DNA of 20,039 bases from an uncultured Clostridia bacterium (lineage in GTDB: Bacteria > Bacillota > Clostridia > UBA1381), in the NCBI GenBank assembly GCA_934486735.1, contig CAKSQL010000039.1, positions 1 through 20,039 of the forward strand, read 5' to 3'. Every line of letters starts with the position of its first letter. Position 1 is the stretch's first letter. A model generated the notes under the pieces. The model was not told where the DNA came from and searched no databases. It saw nothing but the letters and a program-made list of their open reading frames with translations. Of this stretch, positions 7,471 to 14,420 are shown piece by piece. The position numbers and the translations under genes were made by a program.

Positions 7471-9552
7471 TTAGAATATTCCCAAACCGCCGTATGCTAC
7501 AACGACAGCGGCGAATACGATAGATACCATAGAAAGCAGCTTGATAAGGATATTAACCGACGGGCCGGAAGTATCCTTGAACGGGTCGCCCACAGTGTCG
7601 CCCACAACGGCAGCCTTATGATTCTCCGAGCCTTTTCCGTTGCAATGACCGGCTTCGATATACTTCTTTGCGTTGTCCCATGCGCCGCCCGAGTTTGCCA
7701 TCATTACAGCGAGAACAAATCCCGAAACCAACGCTCCGGCAAGCATTCCCACAACTCCGTTGCAGCCGAGAACCAAGCCGACAACGATAGGCGAGAGAAC
7801 TCCCAGTGCAGCCGGTGCAATCATTTCCTTAAGCGACGATTTTGTGCATATATCAACGCATGTTTCGTAGTCTGCGTCAGCTTTTCCGTCGAGCAAGCCT
7901 TTTATTTCCCTGAACTGTCTGCGGACTTCAACAACAATCTTTTGCGCCGCGCGGCCGACAGCCTGCATGGTCATTGCAGAGAACAGGAAGGGGAGCATTG
8001 CTCCGACAAAAAGTCCGATAAGCGTTGCCGGGTTTGTTATACTCAAGTTAAGCGAATCCGGCTTGATTCCGTTCACTTTATCGGTGTAGGAAACGATAAG
8101 TGCAAGCGCTGTCAAAGCAGCCGAGCCGATTGCAAAGCCTTTGCCCGTTGCAGCTGTTGTGTTTCCGAGCGAGTCGAGCGCGTCGGTTCTGTCTCTTACT
8201 TCTGACGGCAGACCGCTCATCTCCGCGATTCCGCCTGCGTTATCGGCAACAGGACCGTATGCGTCGGTTGCGAGTGTGATACCGAGGGTCGAAAGCATTC
8301 CGACAGCCGAGAGCCCCACGCCGTACAGACCGCTTTCAAACGAAGCTTTTCCGCCTGCAAAGAAGTAGCTTATAATTACCGATGCTCCGACGATGATTAC
8401 AGGGATAGCTGTTGAGCGCATTCCCAAAGCGATACCGTCGATTATGATTGTTGCCGCACCGGTTTCGGACGATTCCGAAAGCTTTTGAGTCGGCTTGTAT
8501 GAATCGGATGTGTAATACTCGGTGAAGAATCCGATAAGAACTCCGGCAAGAAGTCCCGATACAACCGCGCCGAACAATCCCATTTGACCGGGAAGAAGTA
8601 CCTTGATAAGAATTAAGCTGCCGATTGCCGACAGGATTGCCGCGGTGTATGTGCCCTTTCTGAGCGAGCCAAGCAGCATTTTTTGGTCCGCGTTTTCCTT
8701 GGTCGATACAAAGAAAGTCGAAATTATCGACGCAACGATTCCCAAAGCCGCGATAAGCATCGGCAGAAGAACGCCGCTCACGCCGAGTCCTGCCGCAACG
8801 GCAAGCGCACCGCAGGAGATTATCGAGCCTACATATGATTCGTAAAGGTCAGCGCCCATTCCCGCAACGTCGCCCACGTTGTCACCAACGTTATCGGCGA
8901 TACAAGCAGGGTTTCTGGGGTCGTCCTCGGGGATGCCTGCCTCGACCTTACCCACGAGGTCAGCGCCCACGTCGGCTGCCTTTGTGAAGATTCCGCCGCC
9001 CACTCTGGCGAACAGTGCCATCGAGCTTGCACCCATTCCGAAAGTCAGCATTGCAGCCATAATTTCCTCAATCGGCAGCTTGAAAACGAACTTGAGCAGG
9101 ATAAACCAAAAACTTATATCCAAAAGTCCGAGTCCGACAACGGTCATACCCATAACCGCACCGGATGAAAAAGCGATTTTAAGTCCTTTGTTGAGTCCCT
9201 CGCGCGCTCCGTTGGCGGTACGCGTGTTGGCATAGGTTGCGATTTTCATGCCGACAAAGCCTGAAAGACCCGAGAAAAATCCGCCGGTCAGAAAGGCAAA
9301 CGGTACAAAGACGGACAAAAAGCCTGCTGCTGCGAGAATCGAAAGCAGCACTGCCATAACGACAAAAAAGATACCTACGGTCTTGTATTGGCGTTTGAGA
9401 TATGCCATTGCTCCGCTGCGGATTTTTGCGGAAATCGACGACATCTCCGCCGTTCCCTCGGGCAGCTTCTTGACGGCAAAAAATTTATATGCCGCGAAGA
9501 TAAGTGCTGCAGCAGATGCTGCCATGACAAAAAAAGGTGCATAGTTTTCCAT
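7471..9552 (-). CDS. hppA: Membrane-bound ion-translocating pyrophosphatase, K+-dependent type
   Basis: The enzyme hydrolyses pyrophosphate and uses the energy to pump Na+ and/or H+ out across the cytoplasmic membrane. The 693-aa product has the many-helix layout of the family and its signature blocks: DVGADLVGKVE (194-204), DNVGDNVGD (220-228), GADLYESY (233-240), DAYGPVADNAGGIAEM (430-445) and VVGDTVGDPFKDTSGPS near the C-terminus. GNTTAATGKG (463-472) carries Ala where K+-independent enzymes have Lys, so K+ stimulation is expected. Glu in YESY is compatible with Na+ transport, though sequence alone does not settle Na+ versus H+. The frame opens further upstream, but ATG 9552 (MENYAPFF) has GGAG 6 nt before it, while the upstream ATGs lack good sites. 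The leader is about 250 nt and holds a small reading frame and two hairpins. Confidence 0.96.
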   Translation of the reverse strand: MENYAPFFVMAASAAALIFAAYKFFAVKKLPEGTAEMSSISAKIRSGAMAYLKRQYKTVGIFFVVMAVLLSILAAAGFLSVFVPFAFLTGGFFSGLSGFVGMKIATYANTRTANGAREGLNKGLKIAFSSGAVMGMTVVGLGLLDISFWFILLKFVFKLPIEEIMAAMLTFGMGASSMALFARVGGGIFTKAADVGADLVGKVEAGIPEDDPRNPACIADNVGDNVGDVAGMGADLYESYVGSIISCGALAVAAGLGVSGVLLPMLIAALGIVASIISTFFVSTKENADQKMLLGSLRKGTYTAAILSAIGSLILIKVLLPGQMGLFGAVVSGLLAGVLIGFFTEYYTSDSYKPTQKLSESSETGAATIIIDGIALGMRSTAIPVIIVGASVIISYFFAGGKASFESGLYGVGLSAVGMLSTLGITLATDAYGPVADNAGGIAEMSGLPSEVRDRTDALDSLGNTTAATGKGFAIGSAALTALALIVSYTDKVNGIKPDSLNLSITNPATLIGLFVGAMLPFLFSAMTMQAVGRAAQKIVVEVRRQFREIKGLLDGKADADYETCVDICTKSSLKEMIAPAALGVLSPIVVGLVLGCNGVVGMLAGALVSGFVLAVMMANSGGAWDNAKKYIEAGHCNGKGSENHKAAVVGDTVGDPFKDTSGPSVNILIKLLSMVSIVFAAVVVAYGGLGIF

Positions 9553-9603
9553 AAAAATCTCCATTCCGCCGCCATACGTCGGCATAGTATAGTAATTTAA
9601 GCT

Positions 9604-9636
9604 TCTCTTATCCGTATGGCGAGAAATGATAAGAGA
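9604..9636 (-). promoter_or_regulatory. Hairpin in the hppA leader
   Basis: TCTCTTATC (9604-9612) pairs perfectly with GATAAGAGA (9628-9636), 51 nt before the hppA start codon. On the plus strand it is followed by T6 and would look like a terminator, but no plus-strand gene precedes it. In the hppA mRNA it is a stand-alone leader stem. Confidence 0.5.
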
Positions 9637-9689
9637 TTTTTTGCCCATGTGCATTTCCGAACACAGTGAGGAAAATTTCGCACGGACGC

Positions 9690-9728
9690 TTAAATCCTGC
9701 CGGAGGCTAACGTGAAAGAAACTTTCAC
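9690..9728 (-). CDS. Possible 12-codon leader peptide upstream of hppA
   Basis: A GTG at 9728 lies 8 nt after a full AAAGGAG site (9737-9743) and opens a frame reading MKVSFTLASGRI followed by TAA. It lies between the hppA promoter and the hppA start. The GTG is inside a perfect 10-bp hairpin (9709-9718 with 9722-9731), so start access could depend on folding. No known leader peptide was recognised. The strong, well-spaced ribosome site is the main evidence, and chance cannot be excluded. Confidence 0.4.
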   Translation of the reverse strand: MKVSFTLASGRI

Positions 9729-9815
9729 GTTATCTTCTCCTTTATTGTTTTTTTCGGCTGATGATTATATCATAGCCGTATTTTGCCCGGATTGTGTCCG
9801 GACGCTCTATTATTA

Positions 9816-9844
9816 ATTATATAACATTTGATGCATTTTGTAAA
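9816..9844 (-). promoter_or_regulatory. Promoter of hppA
   Basis: On the minus strand TTTACA (9839-9844), 17 bp, then TATAAT (9816-9821). A second extended -10 (TGATATAAT, minus strand, 9764-9772) without a good -35 lies about 50 bp downstream and could be an alternative start. Confidence 0.75.
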
Positions 9845-10175
9845 TGCGAAAAAAATTTGTTATGGTATTCTTTGTAAAAATTATAAAAAATACAGTGTTT
9901 AATTGGTTAATATGACAACGCAATGGAGTGAATGAGTGCGAAAAAATGTTAAAAAAAGTAATTCAAGACGCGGGGGGATTTTTTGAAATCAATGCCGCTT
10001 GAGCGGATACTGAGTGAGATTTGTGAGCATAGCTGACAAAAAGCGGCGCACTTCGGTACGCGATGATATTCAATATGATGAAATACCGCAAAATTATCCG
10101 CAATTCGAAAGTATATTAATGTATTAATGGTACAATATAATTAGGAAGAAAACACAAAAAAGGAGTTGTCGGATA
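9845..10175. other. Intergenic region between hppA promoter and recombinase
   Basis: No gene or RNA was recognised. There is a TATTAATG direct duplication near 10114-10129 and a perfect TATAAT at 10136-10141 without a good -35 box. The TATAAT may serve the recombinase gene. AAGGAG lies 10 nt before the recombinase ATG. Confidence 0.5.
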
Positions 10176-11015
10176 ATGAAAAAAGTTACAGACAAAATTA
10201 TAAAAAAATTCAGGGAAAATCTGATTGACGAGGAAAAGAGCAAAGCCACGATTGACAAATATATACACGACCTTGCCGCGTTTGCCGCCTGGCTCGGGGG
10301 TGCGGAGCTTTGCAAAATGAGGGTTTTGGAGTATAAGGAGAATATCATCGCAAAATATGCTCCGGCGAGCGTCAATTCGATACTGTCGTCGCTCAACAGC
10401 TTTTTTGATTTTATCGATGAATACGGCTTAAAGGTGAAAAACTTAAAAATCCAAAAGCAGATTTTCGCAAAGGACGAAAAAGAGCTCACCAAGGCGGAAT
10501 ATAACCGATTGCTCACCGCGGCAAAATCCAAAGGCAATCAAAAATTATATCTGCTTATGCAGACGATATGCGCAACAGGAATCCGCGTGAGCGAATTGAA
10601 GTATATCAGCGTGGAATCGCTCCGAGACGGACGGGCGGACGTCAATATGAAGGGCAAGATGCGCGTTATAATCATTCCGAAAAGCCTTTGCAAAATGCTG
10701 AAAAAATATGCGTCGGAGCGGAAAATAACAAGCGGAAGTATTTTCATCACCAAAACGGGACGGCCGATTGACAGGACAAATATATGGAAGATGATGAAAT
10801 CGCTCTGCAAGAGTGCAAATGTGGACAGGACAAAGGTATTTCCGCACAATCTCCGCCACCTTTTCGCGCGGACATTTTATTCGATTGAAAAGGATATTGT
10901 GCGCCTTGCCGATTTGCTCGGACATTCCTCGGTGAATACGACGCGCATTTATACCATGGAAACCTGGGGAATATGCCGCAGGCAGGTGCAGAGGCTGGGA
11001 CTTTTGCGAAATTGA
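10176..11015 (+). CDS. Tyrosine recombinase (XerC/XerD-like integrase family)
   Basis: This is a site-specific recombinase that cuts and rejoins DNA through a tyrosine-DNA intermediate. The 279-aa product has an N-terminal SAM-like core-binding domain (about 1-90) and a catalytic domain with a full active-site set: Arg137 (TGIRVSEL), Lys159 or Lys161 (MKGKMR), His224 and Arg227 (HNLRHLF), His250 (GHSSV) and the nucleophile Tyr259 (RIYTMET). It resembles small, lone integrases common in Clostridia. No excisionase, relaxase, phage gene or second integrase is nearby, so it is not part of a visible phage or conjugative element. Inverted near-palindromic sites lie 66 and 338 bp downstream, which suggests a local role such as DNA inversion. 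XerC/XerD chromosome-dimer resolution is the alternative; the absence of a housekeeping neighbourhood makes it less likely. Confidence 0.92.
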   Translation: MKKVTDKIIKKFRENLIDEEKSKATIDKYIHDLAAFAAWLGGAELCKMRVLEYKENIIAKYAPASVNSILSSLNSFFDFIDEYGLKVKNLKIQKQIFAKDEKELTKAEYNRLLTAAKSKGNQKLYLLMQTICATGIRVSELKYISVESLRDGRADVNMKGKMRVIIIPKSLCKMLKKYASERKITSGSIFITKTGRPIDRTNIWKMMKSLCKSANVDRTKVFPHNLRHLFARTFYSIEKDIVRLADLLGHSSVNTTRIYTMETWGICRRQVQRLGLLRN

Positions 11016-11044
11016 AAAAGCGATCCCGAATCCTGCCCGAAAAT

Positions 11045-11071
11045 AAAAAAACACATAATCAGAATTATGTG
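11045..11071 (-). terminator. Minus-strand intrinsic terminator with palindromic core
   Basis: On the minus strand CACATAAT (8-bp stem, TCTG loop) is followed directly by T7. It is the first of three copies of the core ACATAATCAGAATTATGT and would stop leftward transcripts before they run antisense into the recombinase gene. Confidence 0.7.
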
Positions 11072-11080
11072 GAAGGCATC

Positions 11081-11119
11081 TCTGTAACATAATCAGAATT
11101 ATGTTGCAGAAGTTTTTTT
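11081..11119 (+). terminator. Intrinsic terminator of the recombinase gene, also left inverted-repeat site
   Basis: A 13-bp stem (11081-11093 with 11098-11110, one G-T pair) closes over CAGA and is followed after AG by T7 (11113-11119). The same 29 bases (11082-11110) recur inverted at 11354-11382 with one mismatch. Confidence 0.7.
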
Positions 11120-11382
11120 AATACATATAATATACAACCATATTATAGCATTGAAAAGAGCTTTTGTCAAGAATCGACCCAATTATTTATAAATTTTCAT
11201 CATTATGCACTAAAAATGACATTGCTTTTAGACCAATGCTATTTCAATTTTTTTACATTGGTCTGTTTTGCCATGCTTTTTTGTATAATAAATTCGTAAA
11301 GCATTATCCCACACAGATATTTTTGTGCTTTATTACCCAAAAAATCCAATATGTCTGCAACATAATTCTGATTATGTTGCAG
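11082..11382. repeat. Inverted-repeat-bounded segment, candidate invertible promoter element
   Basis: The boundaries 11082-11110 and 11354-11382 match at 28 of 29 bases when one is reverse-complemented, but only 24 of 29 in direct comparison. Both are near-palindromes, and the central CAGA versus TCTG sets their orientation, as expected of tyrosine-recombinase core sites with arms around an asymmetric crossover. The segment is AT-rich, lacks a credible gene, and holds a perfect promoter pointing left, a perfect TATAAT pointing right (about 11284-11289, weak -35) and another inverted repeat, AGACCAATG/CATTGGTCT (11230-11264). The adjacent recombinase is the obvious candidate enzyme. Confidence 0.55.
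11142..11170 (-). promoter_or_regulatory. Perfect consensus sigma-A promoter, leftward
   Basis: On the minus strand TTGACA (11165-11170), exactly 17 bp, then TATAAT (11142-11147). No other promoter in the window matches the consensus at all twelve positions. In this orientation it points toward the 3' end of the recombinase gene and away from the surface-protein genes. Confidence 0.85.
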
Positions 11383-11395
11383 ACATATTTTTTTC
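11348..11395 (+). terminator. Strong hairpin with T-tract, also right inverted-repeat site
   Basis: A perfect 19-bp stem (11348-11366 with 11371-11389) with a TCTG loop runs straight into a T-tract ending at 11395. It would stop rightward transcription from the recombinase side. Its inner half would be replaced on inversion of the segment, leaving a 13-bp stem set back from the T-tract. Confidence 0.75.
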
Positions 11396-11433
11396 TAAAA
11401 ATAAAACAGTTGCTCAAACATATTTTGGGGGAA

Positions 11434-11782
11434 AGTTTGAATAAAACCGCCCATAGCACTACTTTTTGCTCGGGGGAGCGAAGCGGCTGAACGGGAGTGA
11501 ATGACAATTCGGTGAATTGTCAGAGCCGTTCAGTGACCGAACCGCGGTGAGAAGTACCGACGTACAGAGCAGTGGCGTTACCTAAATCGAAGATTTAGAA
11601 CGCTCTTGCATGGCACTCGTTGCCAAATTGAAAATTTGGACTCGGGCGCAACCACTCACTGCAAAGCAGCACTCTGAACGATTTTCTTTCAAACTTACAG
11701 TTTGAATAAAACCGCCCATAGCACTACTTTTTGCTCGGGGGAGCGAAGCAGCTGCTTGCGAACGATTTTCTTTCAAACTTAG
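11434..11782. repeat. Mosaic of direct and palindromic repeats
   Basis: A 56-bp direct repeat occurs at 11434-11489 and 11699-11754 with one mismatch (it contains ACCGCCCATAGCACTAC and GCTCGGGGGAGCGAAGC). AACGATTTTCTTTCAAACTT recurs at 11678 and 11760. Between lie nested hairpins: CTGAACGG/CCGTTCAG (11487-11533) enclosing TGACAATTC/GAATTGTCA, then CTAAATC/GATTTAG, TGGCA/TGCCA and CCAAATT/AATTTGG. No gene was recognised in this stretch; reading frames through it follow the repeats. The whole 11016-11815 gap is noncoding as far as can be seen. Confidence 0.85.
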
Positions 11783-11815
11783 ATTTTGTGCATTACCGCA
11801 CAGAAAGGAAGGGCT

Positions 11816-12370
11816 ATGAAAATGAATACTGCCGCGTATCAGACAACGGACAAAAGCGAGTTATCGGAAAAAATTTTCCCGTATCTTGTAAAACGCGGAC
11901 TTGAAAATGTCACTATCCGTGAGCTGTGCAAGGGTACGGGAATTGTGCAGGGAACGCTGTACTATTGGTTTAAGGACAAAACAAACATCGTATGCGAGGC
12001 AACCGAATGGGGCTTGAAAAAGGTCGCAGACGAAATATTCGAATACGTATTTGCAAGTCTTTCCGATCTGCGCGGCTTTTTCTCAACCTGTCTTGACGAA
12101 ATAAGCAGATACAAAAAAGAGCTGCGTTTTGTCTACCAGCTGGCGGCGAGTCCCGTCTATGGCGAAAAGATACGAGCCGACGGCAAGGATTTGAACTTCG
12201 TGTACGACAAATACACCCACAGGCTTTCGGCAAGGCTGAATTGTGACGAACAGCTCTTAAAACCGCTGGTGTACCTGTTCATATCGGCAGTGCTTGACTA
12301 TGTGATATGGGACGAAAGAGAAAATCGCAGATGCAGCTTGAATTTATCTATTCCGTCCTGCCGACAGTAA
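11816..12370 (+). CDS. TetR/AcrR-family transcriptional regulator, 3' end frameshifted
   Basis: This is a predicted DNA-binding repressor with a ligand-sensing C-terminal domain; the ligand is unknown. The 184-aa product has the TetR helix-turn-helix at about 31-55 (VTIRELCKGTGIVQGTLYYWFKDK). ATG 11816 is chosen over the upstream ATG because AAAGGAAGGG ends just before it. The last ~17 residues (RRCSLNLSIPSCRQ) look unlike a TetR tail. If one A is added in the A4 run at about 12321-12324, the frame continues as SQMQLEFIYSVLPTVMAVRHN and stops at 12388-12390, which looks like a genuine TetR C-terminus. This indicates either a real frameshift or a homopolymer sequencing error. The gene lies 57-77 bp upstream of the SLH protein gene on the same strand and may control it. 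Confidence 0.85.
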   Translation: MKMNTAAYQTTDKSELSEKIFPYLVKRGLENVTIRELCKGTGIVQGTLYYWFKDKTNIVCEATEWGLKKVADEIFEYVFASLSDLRGFFSTCLDEISRYKKELRFVYQLAASPVYGEKIRADGKDLNFVYDKYTHRLSARLNCDEQLLKPLVYLFISAVLDYVIWDERENRRCSLNLSIPSCRQ

Positions 12371-12395
12371 TGGCAGTGCGGCACAATTAAATCCG

Positions 12396-12418
12396 AAAAT
12401 ATATTTTTAATATATTTT
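12396..12418. promoter_or_regulatory. AT-rich palindrome upstream of the SLH gene
   Basis: AAAATATAT (12396-12404) is inverted as ATATATTTT (12410-12418), 13 bp before the AGGAGG site of the SLH gene. It could be a TetR-type operator or part of a promoter. AT-rich palindromes also arise by chance. Confidence 0.3.
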
Positions 12419-12446
12419 ACAACTACATAACAGGAGGTACAACCTT

Positions 12447-14420
12447 ATGAAACACACTCGGATGGCGAGATGGGGAGCGCTTGCAGTCGCGGCGTGTCTT
12501 GCGGTTTCGTCAATGCCCGTCTTTGCGGACGGAGAAAAACAGATAACGGTACATTTTGAGGATGTTACCGCGAGCGACACCACAACTCAATACGGAGAAG
12601 CAAAAATTAAGGTAAGCATATCGGGAGCGAACGGAAACACAACCGTTGTTCAAAATGCTTTCACCTTTGACGGACTGGATTACAAATCCGCCCGATTCTT
12701 AAAGGGTGAAAACAATCCGCCGGCAGGCGTTTGGTATGCTCCGACAGATATTTCAACGGTAAACTCCGACAAAAAATTCACTTTGGGAATCGCGTCCGGC
12801 GGAATCGGGTTCGGCGACAGCGAGGAAGTGTACATAATCACATTCTCCGGCGAGCCGGGCAAAGAAGTGACGCTCAGCGTTGCGGACGACCTCGCCAAGA
12901 CATATTGCGTAACCGACGGTGACAGAATAACAGCCGGTGCGGGCGAATCGGTCAAAGCGGCGGCAAGCGACAAGGGCAACAAAAGTCTCGATGCCGTTGT
13001 TAAACTCACAATGGACAAAGTCCCCGGCTTCAACGCAGCGTCAGACACCGGAATCACGCTCAAAATTACAAGCGAAACCACACCGGGCTATGTAATCACA
13101 AACACGCTCAGCAACAAGCCGGTGCAGGAAAACGGACACCGCGAGAGTACGGATATTCCGACATTCACAGTAACAAACAGCGTTCTTGCAGGTGATAAAT
13201 ACACAGTCGAGCTTTTCGGAGCGGGCTATGTTCCTTACAAAAAGACCGGCGTAACCTTTGACAGTGCTCTTGAAATCACCAACGCCGAGTTCATCCCGGG
13301 CGACGTGAACGGCGACGGCAAGGTGGACGCGGTCGACAAAACGGCGGCTGAAAAATCGCAGAACGAGGAATTTAACGACGCGGCAGACTTTGACCGCAAC
13401 GGGAAAACCGACGCGGAGGATATGAAAATATTCGCAGGTATTTCCTCCGATACAAAAGCTCCGGCAAAGATGCCTGCTCCGACCTTAACGGGCGGCAGCA
13501 AAAAGATAACCGTTAAATGGACAAAGCCGTCGGACAAAAGCGTGACCGGCTACAGCATAAAGTATGGCACAAGCGCGGATAAGCTGACAAGCACGCAGGA
13601 AATTGCCGCAGCCGATACTTTAAGCGCGGATATAACAGGTCTTTCGGCAAATACGACTTACTATGTGCAGATAGCCGCAAAGAATGCCGGCGGAACGGGC
13701 GAATATTCCGATATTGCAAATGAAAAGACAAACAACGAGAGCACGCAGGGCGGCGGCAGCTCGGGCGGCGGCGGAAGCTCGGGCGGAGGAAGCAAAGGCT
13801 CGGGCAGCAGCGGAGGCGGAAATTATCCCTCGGTTCCGGGTACTTCGACAACACCTGCCAATCCGGCAGACGGCGAAACCTTTACCGACCTTGGAAATCA
13901 CGCATGGGCAAAAGACTCGATTTACCTTTTGAAGAACAAGGGTATCATCAGCGGAGTGAGCGAGACGGAGTTTGCGCCCGCCAATAATATCAAGCGCGGC
14001 GATTTCATCCTTATTCTGACAAAAATGATGTCGGTAAATGACGAATTTTCCGAAAACTTTGCCGATGTTCCCGAAAGCGCATATTACTATAATGCAATCG
14101 GAAGCGCAAAGGCGGCAGGGATTGCACATGGCAGCGGCGAAAACTTTATGCCGGAGAACAGCATTACAAGACAGGATTTGATAACTCTTGCATACCGCGC
14201 TTTCCTCCAAAAGGGTTACATTGCCGAAACAGATGACTTCACCTCGCTTGACGCATTTGCCGATAAGGGCGATATTTCGGACTATGCAAAGACCGCGATG
14301 GCGTCGATGGTAAAATCGGGAATAATTCAAGGTTCAAACGGCAATGTAAATCCGAAAGGCAATGCTACAAGAGCAGAGGTTGCCGTTATATGTGCAAAAT
14401 TGATTGAGTTGATGAAATAA
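12447..14420 (+). CDS. SLH-anchored surface protein with dockerin-like and FnIII domains
   Basis: This is a predicted cell-wall-bound exported protein of 657 aa. In order: signal peptide (1-27, cleavage after VFA); a beta-sandwich of about 30-165 that reads like a cohesin or related fold (KIKVSISGANGN, FTFDGLDYKSA); a beta domain with YTVELFGAGY (about 183-280); paired dockerin-like calcium loops, DVNGDGKVDAVD (286-297) and DFDRNGKTDAED (314-325); a fibronectin type III domain (343-425); a Gly/Ser-rich linker (435-458); and three S-layer homology repeats (about 478-657). SLH repeats normally bind pyruvylated secondary wall polymers. AGGAGG lies 9 nt before the ATG. No catalytic domain was recognised. 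A dockerin-like pair inside an SLH protein suggests surface assembly or calcium-stabilised folding. The cohesin-like call is inference from pattern only. Confidence 0.88.
   Translation: MKHTRMARWGALAVAACLAVSSMPVFADGEKQITVHFEDVTASDTTTQYGEAKIKVSISGANGNTTVVQNAFTFDGLDYKSARFLKGENNPPAGVWYAPTDISTVNSDKKFTLGIASGGIGFGDSEEVYIITFSGEPGKEVTLSVADDLAKTYCVTDGDRITAGAGESVKAAASDKGNKSLDAVVKLTMDKVPGFNAASDTGITLKITSETTPGYVITNTLSNKPVQENGHRESTDIPTFTVTNSVLAGDKYTVELFGAGYVPYKKTGVTFDSALEITNAEFIPGDVNGDGKVDAVDKTAAEKSQNEEFNDAADFDRNGKTDAEDMKIFAGISSDTKAPAKMPAPTLTGGSKKITVKWTKPSDKSVTGYSIKYGTSADKLTSTQEIAAADTLSADITGLSANTTYYVQIAAKNAGGTGEYSDIANEKTNNESTQGGGSSGGGGSSGGGSKGSGSSGGGNYPSVPGTSTTPANPADGETFTDLGNHAWAKDSIYLLKNKGIISGVSETEFAPANNIKRGDFILILTKMMSVNDEFSENFADVPESAYYYNAIGSAKAAGIAHGSGENFMPENSITRQDLITLAYRAFLQKGYIAETDDFTSLDAFADKGDISDYAKTAMASMVKSGIIQGSNGNVNPKGNATRAEVAVICAKLIELMK

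Larger units (their letters stand above)
11045..11136 (-). ncRNA. Candidate small RNA, about 90 nt
   Basis: A perfect sigma-A promoter (11142-11170, minus) would start a transcript near 11135. It would pass one near-palindromic hairpin (11081-11110) and end at the hairpin plus T7 at 11045-11071. No reading frame with a ribosome site is inside. The promoter and terminator are seen directly; that they form an RNA gene is inference. The same promoter may instead be the movable part of an invertible switch. Confidence 0.35.

Noticed and set aside
7378..8205. 275-codon plus-strand reading frame over the 3' part of hppA
   Set aside because: It is antisense to conserved pyrophosphatase motifs, begins in the terminator/repeat area, and has no protein-like domain.
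9709..9731. parS-like site (TTTCACG and CGTGAAA halves)
   Set aside because: The halves face the wrong way and are separated by AAA; a parS site needs TTTCACGTGAAA joined at the centre.
11164..11490. 108-codon frame across the inverted-repeat segment
   Set aside because: It passes through the hairpin, T-tract and into the repeat mosaic, has no ribosome site, and its Phe/Ile-rich content reflects AT-rich noncoding DNA.
10176..11815. Prophage or conjugative element carried by the integrase
   Set aside because: No phage structural gene, relaxase, excisionase, tRNA target or flanking attachment duplication was found; the recombinase stands alone.
13620..14330. 236-codon minus-strand frame over the SLH gene
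   Set aside because: It is Cys- and Ala-rich shadow translation of the Gly/Ser linker and SLH repeats on the other strand.
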